Shown here: positions 32,613 through 40,502 of the stretch, in pieces
How the letters are laid out: every line of letters starts with the position of its first letter
How positions within the stretch are numbered: the first letter of the stretch is position 1
Source of the DNA: Raineya sp964654605
GTDB lineage: Bacteria > Bacteroidota > Bacteroidia > Cytophagales > Thermonemataceae
Assembly (NCBI GenBank): GCA_964654605.1
Contig: CAZZLW010000042.1
Location: 62,001 to 126,000, forward strand
Direction of reading: 5' to 3'
Length of the DNA stretch: 64,000 bases
Program-made: the position numbers and the translations under genes
The notes under the pieces: model-generated
What the model was told of the DNA's origin: nothing
The model's input: only the letters and a program-made list of their open reading frames with translations
The model's database searches: none

Positions 32613-35105
32613 TTACTGCTTTATCAGTTTCCGTGCTACTCGCTCTCCATTGGTTTCTATGAGCAGTATGTAAGTGCCTTTTTCAAGTCTGCTCAAATCT
32701 ACGTTCATTGAGCCATTGAACTGAGGTACTTGATAAGTTTGTACCGCTCTACCCGAAACATCATAGACCACTGCACTGATATTGTTGTAAATGGGATTAT
32801 TGATTTTTACATTAAAAATACCATTGCTTGGGTTAGGACTGATGTGAAGTTCTGCATCATTCAAATCCAAGGCAGAAACTACTCCACCTGCCGATACCAA
32901 GAAACGGAAAGTAGGTGCGTTGGCGGCATTGGAACGAATAATTACGGTATCTATTTTCGCTCCATTAGCAGGATTAAAACTTACATTGAAATCTGCTGTA
33001 CCACCATTTGCGGCTACAGAAGTAGGCACTCCTGAAGCAGAGAAGGCTGAGCCGCTAGGGAACGTAATACTATTGATAGCAAGATTCTCATTTCCGTTAT
33101 TCGTAATAGTGAAAGTTGAAGTTAGGTTGTTGCCTACCCCCAAGAAAGTTCCATCGCTTGCCATTGTAAGGGTTTTGTTGTTAGGAATATTATTACCTAA
33201 GCCCGAAACAGCAATGGTAGGGGCAGTAGCCGTTCCTGTTACACGGAAAGTGTAAGGTGTTTTACCCGGTACATTATTCACTATGCTAATGGTAGAATTG
33301 AATGTACCAAATGTAGTAGGTTGGAAACGCACCGTAAAGGTAGTAGTACCCGCTACTACAGGAGAGGAAGGATTGGTTTGGATAACAAAATTCGCATTAG
33401 AGGAAGTTACAGAGCTAATGTTCAAGGGTTGCGTACCAGGGTTAGCAATGGTGAAAGTTCTATCCAAGAAAGGTGTAGAAGCTACCGAAATAGTACCAAA
33501 GTCTGTACCATTTACAAGCGATGTAACTACACTTCCATTAGGAATTACGCTGTTATCAATACCACGTACTTCAATATCAGGAGGAACAATAATATTGATT
33601 TCATCTAAACCAATATCTGTAACTCCAAAATTTGATGTTGCTCTGAAGCGGATTACTGTTGTAGGGGAGTTACTTGTAATGGTAGCTGTTACAAGAGTCC
33701 ATTGTGTTTGCACCACTAATGGGTTCGCAGGGCTTGTAACCAAAGGAGTGAATGAAAAACCTCCATCGGTAGAAATAAGCACTGCCAAATTATCTGTTCC
33801 GCTGGTATTGATGTAATAAAAACTTAGAGCTTTACTTAGTGTTGTAGAACTCAAATTGATGTATAAATCCAAAGTACCTTGTGTTCCTGATGAAGCCCCG
33901 TAAGTGTGGAAACGAGCAGAACGGGAAGTTCCATTAGCCCCCGTAGGTGAGTACAATCCGTTACCTGTAAAAGTCCAACCAGAAACAGAAGCTATATCTC
34001 CTCTGTTATCTTGTCTCCAAGACCGGTTACCTGATGAGGGTGTATTTACCCAGCTATTATCGGGGCGGTCTTCTGCAATAGGTGCGGTAACACAAGCCGA
34101 GCTTTGCCAAGTAGCCTCAAAGTTTTGTGTATAAGGCAATGTAGCATAAGTAGGTGCCCCCGTAGGAGTTACTGCTGATGTAGTAGTAGAAGGAGTAGTT
34201 TGTGAGGAATTGGTACAAGTTACCAAGCAACGAAACACTGCACTTACAGCAGGCATTGAAGTGGTTGAGCTGGGAGAAGTAGCTCCTGCGATGTTGTTCC
34301 AAGTGGTACCGCCATCAGTGCTGTATTGCCATTGATAAGTTAATCCCCCTACAAAGGGAATACCAGTTAAAGAAAGATTGATTGGCGAAGCAACACAAGC
34401 AGAAGTTGGTGTAACAGAAGCAGTTGTTACAGGAGGAGTTCCAGAGCAAGGAGGAGCGGTAAAAGTTAGTCTCACTTGGGGCTTGTTACTTCCATTTGTA
34501 CCTCCTGTAGTAGTAGGGCATTGATCCACAGAACCACTTATAACGCTTCTTAAAGAATTAGTAGCTCCTGCATACTGTCTAATCACCCCTGTACTATTGA
34601 ATCCTGTAAGGACTGTATGACAGAAATCTATCACTATATTATCTACCCCATTCCAAGCAAAAGGGGTAGAAAATGTAAAAGTACGCCAATTCTGAATAGT
34701 AGCACCAGTACCTGTTTCATTATTAGTATAGCAAGTAGTGAAAGAACCTGCGTCAAAAGCAGTAAAAGAGGTAGCAGTGGTATGTTTTATTTTAATTGAC
34801 CAGTTAGGTAATGTTCCATTAATATCTGTTTCAATATACAAAGCTAATGCAGTCATATTAGCGGCAGATGTTACACCTGCCGCATTTAGCTCAGCAGCAG
34901 TATAAATAACTTGTGTTCTACGGCTTTCCCAATATCTATTATACACAGCCGCTGTACCAGATCCACCATTTGTAGCGGTTGTAGAAGTTCCGCTACCCAA
35001 CTGTACCGTAATCTGCCCCCACGAACTTACCGTGGCGAGTAGGAGTAAGAGGTAAGCCGTCAAGTAGTTTTTCCAACTTGTAAAGTAATTGTGTCGCATA
35101 ATCAT
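32613..35105 (-). CDS. T9SS type A sorted protein with choice-of-anchor D domains
   Basis: A secreted protein of about 830 residues. A signal peptide (ending SSWG) leads to a lectin/jelly-roll-like region, an immunoglobulin-like stretch (GLTYQWQYSTDGGTTW), a second beta-sandwich region, and two choice-of-anchor D-type repeats (FTIANPGTQPLNISSV and FTITNNGNENLAINSI). The C-terminal sorting domain (HISPNPSNGIFNVKINNP through GTYILLIETNGERVARKL) is of T9SS type A, so the protein should be exported and attached at the surface. The start is 35105 or 35099, both ATG and both leaving a signal peptide. Enzymatic activity is not evident. Confidence 0.87.
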   Translation of the reverse strand: MIMRHNYFTSWKNYLTAYLLLLLATVSSWGQITVQLGSGTSTTATNGGSGTAAVYNRYWESRRTQVIYTAAELNAAGVTSAANMTALALYIETDINGTLPNWSIKIKHTTATSFTAFDAGSFTTCYTNNETGTGATIQNWRTFTFSTPFAWNGVDNIVIDFCHTVLTGFNSTGVIRQYAGATNSLRSVISGSVDQCPTTTGGTNGSNKPQVRLTFTAPPCSGTPPVTTASVTPTSACVASPINLSLTGIPFVGGLTYQWQYSTDGGTTWNNIAGATSPSSTTSMPAVSAVFRCLVTCTNSSQTTPSTTTSAVTPTGAPTYATLPYTQNFEATWQSSACVTAPIAEDRPDNSWVNTPSSGNRSWRQDNRGDIASVSGWTFTGNGLYSPTGANGTSRSARFHTYGASSGTQGTLDLYINLSSTTLSKALSFYYINTSGTDNLAVLISTDGGFSFTPLVTSPANPLVVQTQWTLVTATITSNSPTTVIRFRATSNFGVTDIGLDEINIIVPPDIEVRGIDNSVIPNGSVVTSLVNGTDFGTISVASTPFLDRTFTIANPGTQPLNISSVTSSNANFVIQTNPSSPVVAGTTTFTVRFQPTTFGTFNSTISIVNNVPGKTPYTFRVTGTATAPTIAVSGLGNNIPNNKTLTMASDGTFLGVGNNLTSTFTITNNGNENLAINSITFPSGSAFSASGVPTSVAANGGTADFNVSFNPANGAKIDTVIIRSNAANAPTFRFLVSAGGVVSALDLNDAELHISPNPSNGIFNVKINNPIYNNISAVVYDVSGRAVQTYQVPQFNGSMNVDLSRLEKGTYILLIETNGERVARKLIKQ

Positions 35106-35191
35106 AGAAATTTTATTGTGTGAAACCAAAACAATGCAGAAGTTTTTTACTAAATGCCAAAGCTAAAATATTTTTTGGAAATACACAAAAA

Positions 35192-35217
35192 AAAGCAAAC
35201 AAATTTTTGTTTGCTTT
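35192..35217 (-). terminator. Terminator-like hairpin
   Basis: AAAGCAAACAAA and TTGTTTGCTTT pair with a small loop and, on the minus strand, are followed by eight T. It lies upstream of the large T9SS gene, so any transcript it ends must start between it and 35330. Confidence 0.6.
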
Positions 35218-35329
35218 CACAAAAGAATACATTAAGTCCCTCAAAATAAATATTTTAGGAGATTTATTATTGAAACAGGTAATTTTGTTCGATTTTTTGG
35301 CTCAGATGTGTTCTGTTCAAGCTCTGTTG

Positions 35330-35370
35330 CATATAAAACAAGGATTCCATTAGCTAATGAAATCCTTGTG
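35330..35370 (-). terminator. Terminator of rpoZ
   Basis: CAAGGATT and AATCCTTG (35339-35346, 35361-35368), extended inward by CATTAGCTAATG, form a near-perfect palindrome 11 bases after the rpoZ stop. A T-rich run follows on the minus strand. Confidence 0.7.
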
Positions 35371-35379
35371 AATTATTTT

Positions 35380-35766
35380 CTAATTTTCCAGTTCATCGGG
35401 GTATTTCCAAGCGAGTTTATCTTCCAAAAACTCTTCGGTAGCAAGCGTAGTGGGTTTGGGCATTTTTTCGTAAAATTTGGAGATTTCTATCTGCTCACGA
35501 TTTTCAAAGATTTCTTCCAAGTTATCAATAGGAGAAGAAAAATCATTGAGTTTGGCTGTTAGTTCTTCTTTGGTTTTGGCAGCAATTTGCTTGGCTCTTT
35601 GAGCAATAATATACACCGACTCATACACATTTCCTGTTTTTTGGGTTATCTCACGCATATCACGTGTAATGAGCGAAGCTGAAATATTACTGGGTACAGG
35701 CTTTTTTTCGTTTTTTTCCACAACTTGGTTTTTCGCAATACCGTTGTTTTTGCTTTTCAGTTTCAT
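35380..35766 (-). CDS. rpoZ: RNA polymerase omega subunit (Rpb6-like)
   Basis: A 128 residue omega subunit of the Bacteroidetes type, homologous to eukaryotic Rpb6; it helps assemble RNA polymerase. The core GNVYESVYIIAQRAKQIA near residue 45 is diagnostic, followed by an acidic EEIFENREQIEISKFYE region. It lies behind bamD (53 bases), the arrangement usual in this phylum. Confidence 0.88.
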   Translation of the reverse strand: MKLKSKNNGIAKNQVVEKNEKKPVPSNISASLITRDMREITQKTGNVYESVYIIAQRAKQIAAKTKEELTAKLNDFSSPIDNLEEIFENREQIEISKFYEKMPKPTTLATEEFLEDKLAWKYPDELEN

Positions 35767-35819
35767 ATTTTTGGGTTTTAATGTGAATGCTAATTCCTTT
35801 GATGTTCAAATTTCCCCTT

Positions 35820-36638
35820 TTAATTTTGTTGAGAATTATCTACTTTATTCAGTTCAGAAATTTGGCGGCTCGCCGAAACAGAAATATCTTGCACCTCTTT
35901 CAAATACTTACTTTGCGGAAATTTGTCTTTGTATTCATCACAAAGCTCTAAGGTTTCTTGCAATCTTTCTTTTTGCTTGCTAAAAATACTTTCACGAGCG
36001 AGGTTGTAGGCACTTTCTATACGTTTGTATAGAATTTCCTCCATATAAGCCGAATCGGGAAAATCTTTCTGAAAGTTAGTCATTGCCTTGATAGCGGCTT
36101 TGTAATTGCTATTTTTATAGTAGAGCAAAGCTTGCTCATAAGCCTTTTTTTCTAATTTGCTACGCAGTTCTTCTATGATTTTATTTGCCTCTTCCGTTTT
36201 AGGACTTTGCGGATAGGCATTCAAATATTTTTGAATAGACTGAATTGCCTCCAAAGTAGGTTTCTGGTCCAATTCGCTTTCAGGAGACTGGCTGTACAAA
36301 GAAAAAGCGTGCATATACAAACATTCCTCTGCCCATTCGCTACGCGGATAGGTTTCATAAAAGCGTTTGAATGTATAAGAAGCCATTTCGTATTCTTTAT
36401 TTTTGAAATAGGCTTGTGCCATCAGATATTGAGCTTTTTCATACTCTTTTTTGCCTCGCAACAAAGGCTCGGTTTCTTCTAGCAAAATTAAGGCTTTGTC
36501 GTAAGACTTTTTTTCATAATATTCAATAGCGGCATTGTACTTTTCCAGCGGGTCTTTGCTTTTACGAATTTTGTTGAATTTGCTACAAGCCCCCAAAAGC
36601 CCCGCCAAGAGTAATAAGCCTAAAAGAGATTTTTTCAT
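35820..36638 (-). CDS. bamD: Outer-membrane protein assembly factor BamD
   Basis: BamD (272 residues) is a TPR lipoprotein of the BAM complex that inserts beta-barrels into the outer membrane. It has a lipobox LLGAC (Cys19), then TPR helices (YNAAIEYYEKKSYDKALILL, FKRFYETYPRSEWAEECLYM). The long upstream frame is discarded; ATG 36638 begins the signal peptide. Immediately upstream of it lies a MITE-like element (36648), so its promoter may lie in or beyond that element. rpoZ follows. Confidence 0.92.
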   Translation of the reverse strand: MKKSLLGLLLLAGLLGACSKFNKIRKSKDPLEKYNAAIEYYEKKSYDKALILLEETEPLLRGKKEYEKAQYLMAQAYFKNKEYEMASYTFKRFYETYPRSEWAEECLYMHAFSLYSQSPESELDQKPTLEAIQSIQKYLNAYPQSPKTEEANKIIEELRSKLEKKAYEQALLYYKNSNYKAAIKAMTNFQKDFPDSAYMEEILYKRIESAYNLARESIFSKQKERLQETLELCDEYKDKFPQSKYLKEVQDISVSASRQISELNKVDNSQQN

Positions 36639-36647
36639 AGAAATTTT

Positions 36648-36734
36648 GTAACTATTTACGTTCAAAAAGTTCAGCGTTTGGAGTTCAAAAATCTTGTTTC
36701 CTGTTTCCTTACTACGATTAGAGCTAAAAAACAC
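36648..36734 (+). mobile_element. MITE-like element, copy B (short, degenerate)
   Basis: Begins GTAACTATTTACGTTCAAAA as in the other copies and keeps the CTTGTTTCCTGTTTCCTTAC block, but is only about 87 bp and has a decayed right end (GCTAAAAAACAC). No clear flanking duplication. Its left end is 9 bases from the bamD start codon. Confidence 0.65.
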
Positions 36735-36801
36735 AAAAACTTTTACAGCCATTATGCTTTTGTATGGCTGAATAAAAATTTTTGCAAAGGTAGAAAAATT
36801 T

Positions 36802-37170
36802 TTAATGACTGACAAGTAATTTTTTGGTAGCCACGTTTTTACCATCTAAAACAAGGCTGTACAAATACATACCTGTTTTTAGCTCGGAGGTAGAAATGGT
36901 AAGACGATTGTTTTCGGCAGAAAGACGATAAGAAGCTACTTCATTGCCCAAAACATCATATAGTACTACCCGAGCCTCAATATTTTGAAAGAGTTGATAC
37001 TGAAAAGTTACGTTTTCGTTGGCTGGATACGGATAAGGCAAAGAAATGCTTATCTGATGGTTTTCATAAAACTTACCTGTTTGTGGAGGAGTAATCTCTA
37101 CAACCTTGCTGGCACAGGCTACCAATACATTCAAAATAAAAAATAAAACCACAGGAACAACTTTTTTCAT
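36802..37170 (-). CDS. Lipoprotein consisting almost only of a T9SS-type sorting domain
   Basis: A 122 residue protein with a lipoprotein signal (LVAC, Cys at about 19). After some 20 residues comes a domain that looks like a T9SS type A C-terminal sorting domain: YPYPANENVTFQYQL, then LYDVLGNEVASYRLSAENN and GMYLYSLVLDGKNVATKKLL. There is no passenger domain between. A lipid anchor together with a sorting domain is unexpected, since T9SS cargo normally uses a cleavable signal. It may be a broken cargo gene or a real small protein. Confidence 0.75.
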   Translation of the reverse strand: MKKVVPVVLFFILNVLVACASKVVEITPPQTGKFYENHQISISLPYPYPANENVTFQYQLFQNIEARVVLYDVLGNEVASYRLSAENNRLTISTSELKTGMYLYSLVLDGKNVATKKLLVSH

Positions 37171-37248
37171 AGCACAAAAGTTTATTTTGCAATACTACAA
37201 ATTTTATGCAAATTTTTCAAATCTTAAACGCTTTTTTTACAAAAATTA

Positions 37249-37279
37249 TTGAGTTTTTACGAAAAAAATCTTACATTTG
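37249..37279 (+). promoter_or_regulatory. Promoter of the T9SS type B protein gene
   Basis: TTG at 37249-37251, a 20 base spacer, and TACATTTG at 37272-37279, 21 bases before the ATG at 37301. Confidence 0.65.
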
Positions 37280-37300
37280 AGGGTTAAACTTTCATTTTCT

Positions 37301-39238
37301 ATGAAAAAACTTTATTGCTCATTATTCTTTCTGCTTTACCTTATTTCAAGTTCTTGGGCTACTCATATTGTAGGTGGCGAGGTGCAAATGCAGTATTTGG
37401 GTTCGGGCAATCGTTACCGATTTATCGTTAATTTGTATTTTGATGAAATCAATGGTAACCAAGAAGCCGAAGATGCCAATGTGATTTTAGGGATTTACAG
37501 GCGTCGTAATAATACATTGGTGCAAAGTTTCACCTTACCCAAAACTTCACAGACGCAAGTGCAATACCAAAATGATGCTTGCCAAAGTCAATTTTTACGA
37601 ACTCGCCTGATACGTTACAGCCTTGATGTAGATTTATCACCAATTAGCTACAACGATGACCAAGGCTACTATGCCATTTGGGAGCGTTGTTGTCGCAATA
37701 ATGTCATCAGTAATATAGTCAGCCCTGGTGGGGCAGGTAGCGTGTTTTATCTGTGGTTTCCTGCTATACAAATAAGCGGCAGTCCTTTTCGCAACAATTC
37801 ACCCGCTTTTAGCATACCCAATGGCGATTATCTGTGTTTGGGACAAGATTTTGTTACAACCAATTTTTCGGCTACTGATGCCGATGGCGACCAGCTTATC
37901 TATTCAATGGTTACACCTTTCAATGGTTATTCCAGTACCAGCAGCCCCAATCCTTTCACTTCGGGAGTACCTTCTACTTATGGCTTCCCACCCCCTACTA
38001 TTAGCTGGCTTTCAGGATTTTCGGCTACCAACGCCATTCCCAGCAGTGTAGGTATGCCATTAAGCATTGATAGCAACAATGGCACTTTGAGCGTCAATCC
38101 GAACCGAACAGGGCTTTTTGTGTTTGCTATTCGTTGCGAGGAGTTCAGAGGAGGTGTAAAAATAGGCGAAAGTCGCCGAGAATTTCAGTTTTTAGTGCGT
38201 GAATGTAGAACTAACACCCCACCCATTGTAACTTTGCCTTTACCCAACAACCCCTCTCAAAACTACGTAGAAGGAGATACTCTTACGATTGATGCCAGCA
38301 ATGATGCCAATTTATGTTTTAATTTCAAAATTACTGATAGCCCGAATGAAAGTATCAGCAAAATTACAGCTCGCAAAATCAGTGGTAATTTCAACTTTCG
38401 TAGTAATCCTTTCAAGGTGAGTAGCGTTCGCACCAACTCGGCAGGAGAGGCTTTTGTAGAGTTTTGTTGGATAAAGTGCGTGTATAGCAGAAATCCTAAC
38501 GATATTTTTGTATTTGAGGTAATTGTACAAGATGATGCTTGCCCACGCCCAGGTGCCGATACGCTTCGTGTAAAACTTCGTGTATTGCCGAAAAATAATG
38601 CCCCACCTATCCTAAACATTTTGCAAAGCACCCCAAATGTCAATATTGCCCAAAAAATCATTCGGGCTCAGGTGGGGGAACTTGTTGAAATTGTTTTGCA
38701 AGGAACTGATGCCAACAACGATGAACTGGTTTTAGAGATGCTTATCAATGGCGATACTACCAATATTTTAGGCTTTACTTTGGCGGATAGCATTCGCCGT
38801 AATGGCTTTTTGATTTCAAAATTTCGCTGGCAACCCGACTGCCGAACTATTAGCCAAAATGGGGAAATACAAAACTACGATATTGACTTCATTTTGCGAG
38901 AAAAAAACAATGAGTGCGATAATGCAAACGATAAAATTTCTTTCAAACTCATTTTAGAAGATAAATCCGTAGATTTAAGTAACTTTCTGCCTGCTAATAT
39001 TTTCACACCCAATAACGACGGCGTGAATGATGAATATTTTCTACATAACTTACCCGAAGAAAATTGCTATTATCGTTTTGCATCTATTAAAATTTACAAC
39101 CGCTGGGGAAAAAAGGTTTTTGAATCTTCGGACAAAAATTTCCGCTGGAATGGAGAAAACCTGCCCGCTGGTGTATATTTTTACCTCATAGACTACCAAA
39201 ATACAACTTACAAAGGTACCCTAACAATAATGTATTGA
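37301..39238 (+). CDS. Large secreted protein with T9SS type B sorting domain
   Basis: A 645 residue protein with a signal peptide (MKKLYCSLFFLLYLISSSWA) and a long body of beta-rich, cadherin-like segments (for example FSATDADGDQLIYSMVTP and VELVEI-type repeats). The C-terminus NIFTPNNDGVNDEYF through KIYNRWGKKVFESS is a gliding-motility-associated (type B) sorting domain, so it is exported by T9SS. A surface or gliding role is possible but not shown. ATG 37301 is set by signal peptide and promoter. Confidence 0.9.
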   Translation: MKKLYCSLFFLLYLISSSWATHIVGGEVQMQYLGSGNRYRFIVNLYFDEINGNQEAEDANVILGIYRRRNNTLVQSFTLPKTSQTQVQYQNDACQSQFLRTRLIRYSLDVDLSPISYNDDQGYYAIWERCCRNNVISNIVSPGGAGSVFYLWFPAIQISGSPFRNNSPAFSIPNGDYLCLGQDFVTTNFSATDADGDQLIYSMVTPFNGYSSTSSPNPFTSGVPSTYGFPPPTISWLSGFSATNAIPSSVGMPLSIDSNNGTLSVNPNRTGLFVFAIRCEEFRGGVKIGESRREFQFLVRECRTNTPPIVTLPLPNNPSQNYVEGDTLTIDASNDANLCFNFKITDSPNESISKITARKISGNFNFRSNPFKVSSVRTNSAGEAFVEFCWIKCVYSRNPNDIFVFEVIVQDDACPRPGADTLRVKLRVLPKNNAPPILNILQSTPNVNIAQKIIRAQVGELVEIVLQGTDANNDELVLEMLINGDTTNILGFTLADSIRRNGFLISKFRWQPDCRTISQNGEIQNYDIDFILREKNNECDNANDKISFKLILEDKSVDLSNFLPANIFTPNNDGVNDEYFLHNLPEENCYYRFASIKIYNRWGKKVFESSDKNFRWNGENLPAGVYFYLIDYQNTTYKGTLTIMY

Positions 39239-39275
39239 AGTTTCAAGAATAAGAAATAAAAATCCGAAATTTCGC

Positions 39276-39283
39276 TATCTTTG
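39276..39283 (+). promoter_or_regulatory. -7 element (TATCTTTG) of the DUF2061 gene
   Basis: Perfect TAnnTTTG 17 bases before the ATG at 39301; the -33 position does not match. Confidence 0.45.
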
Positions 39284-39300
39284 AAGCCAATTTTTGAGCA

Positions 39301-39732
39301 ATGAGTAGAAGTTTAGCGAAAGCAATTAGTTGGCGAATTACGGGTTCAATAGATACGTTTGTAGTAAGTTGGATTTTTACCCAAAATATCCCTACGGCTA
39401 CGGCGGTTAGTATTATTGAGTTCGCAAGCAAAATTTTTTTGTACTATTTACACGAAAAAATCTGGGAAAAAATTCTTTGGGGCAAGAAAGAATTTGGCGA
39501 AAGCCATACAAGAAGCCTTGTGAAGGCTTTTAGTTGGCGTATAGTAGGTACGCTGGATACTATGCTGATTTCGTTTTTGCTTACTCAAAAACTTATTTGG
39601 GCAATTCAAATTGGAGTAGTAGAGTTTTTTTCAAAAATCTTTTTGTATTACTTGCACGAAAGAGTTTGGCAGTATTTTTTTCGTAAAAAACTAATATCAC
39701 AAAAAAAAGAAGGCTTTACCAGTTCGGTATAA
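39301..39732 (+). CDS. Membrane protein with two DUF2061 repeats
   Basis: A 143 residue protein made of two tandem DUF2061 domains: SLAKAISWRITGSIDTFVVS and SLVKAFSWRIVGTLDTMLIS start the repeats, and each ends FASKIFLYYLHEKIWE or FFSKIFLYYLHERVWQ. Each repeat has two hydrophobic helices. DUF2061 is a membrane domain of unknown function, sometimes linked to sulfur or ion metabolism. The stop codon lies inside a terminator hairpin shared with the next gene. Confidence 0.88.
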   Translation: MSRSLAKAISWRITGSIDTFVVSWIFTQNIPTATAVSIIEFASKIFLYYLHEKIWEKILWGKKEFGESHTRSLVKAFSWRIVGTLDTMLISFLLTQKLIWAIQIGVVEFFSKIFLYYLHERVWQYFFRKKLISQKKEGFTSSV

Positions 39733-39745
39733 AGCCTTCAATTTG
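39701..39745. terminator. Bidirectional terminator between convergent genes
   Basis: GAAGGCTTTA (39709-39718) pairs perfectly with TAAAGCCTTC (39730-39739), with A8 before and T-rich sequence after. The DUF2061 stop codon overlaps it. Confidence 0.85.
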
Positions 39746-39749
39746 ATTT

Positions 39750-40409
39750 TTAGTCTTTTACTACCTTTTTGGAAAGATAAAAATCTACGAATTCGTATTC
39801 AGTATTTGCAAGACGCTCGTTCATCTCATCAAGGGTTTTAGGAGGAGGGACAATTACCTTATCACCGGGTTGCCAATTCAGAGGAAGCGAAACTTTATGC
39901 TTATCAGCAAATTGTAAAGCCTTCAAAGCACGCAAAATTTCGTCCATATTACGACCTATATTCAAAGGATAATACATAATCAGACGAATTTTCTTTTCGG
40001 GGTCAATGAAGAAAACAGCCCTCACTGTGGCAGTTTCGCTTTCATTGGGTTGCAACATTCCATAAAGTTTGGCAACTTTCATATCCAAATCAGCAATGAT
40101 AGGGAAATTGAAATACACGCCTGTTTTTTCGCGTACATTATTTACCCAAGCCAAGTGCGAATGGATACTATCAATGCTCAAACCGATAAGTTCCGTGTTG
40201 AGGGCATCAAACTCGGCTTTGCGTTGAGCAAATCCGCTCATTTCGGTAGTACACACAGGCGTAAAATCCGCAGGGTGTGAAAACAAAATCACCCATTTGC
40301 CTTTGGCAAAATCAGAAAATTTGATTTTTCCCATAGTGGTTACTGCCTCAAAATCAGGAGCGTTATCGCCTATACGAGGCATAGCATAAACTTTTTCTTG
40401 TGCTTCCAT
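39750..40409 (-). CDS. 1-Cys peroxiredoxin (Prx6 type)
   Basis: A 219 residue peroxiredoxin that reduces peroxides. The peroxidatic cysteine is in DFTPVCTTE (about residue 50). No second resolving cysteine is seen, and the C-terminal arm WQPGDKVIVPPPKTLDEMNE is typical of the 1-Cys Prx6 group. The start at 40409 is preferred over 40415; a perfect promoter lies at 40439-40470. It ends in a shared terminator. Confidence 0.92.
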   Translation of the reverse strand: MEAQEKVYAMPRIGDNAPDFEAVTTMGKIKFSDFAKGKWVILFSHPADFTPVCTTEMSGFAQRKAEFDALNTELIGLSIDSIHSHLAWVNNVREKTGVYFNFPIIADLDMKVAKLYGMLQPNESETATVRAVFFIDPEKKIRLIMYYPLNIGRNMDEILRALKALQFADKHKVSLPLNWQPGDKVIVPPPKTLDEMNERLANTEYEFVDFYLSKKVVKD

Positions 40410-40438
40410 ATACATATATTTTTTTGTTGATTTGTTTG

Positions 40439-40470
40439 CAAAAATAATAGGCGTTTTTACATTTTGCAAA
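40439..40470 (-). promoter_or_regulatory. Promoter of the peroxiredoxin gene
   Basis: On the minus strand, TTTG (40470-40467), 20 bases, TATTTTTG (40446-40439): a full consensus match 30 bases before the start codon. Confidence 0.75.
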
Positions 40471-40502
40471 TTTATTTTTTCAATCGTTTTAATAGATACT
40501 AT

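Noticed and set aside
35120..35353. 77 codon plus-strand frame upstream of rpoZ terminator
   Set aside because: No promoter, no family, runs through two terminator hairpins; treated as chance.
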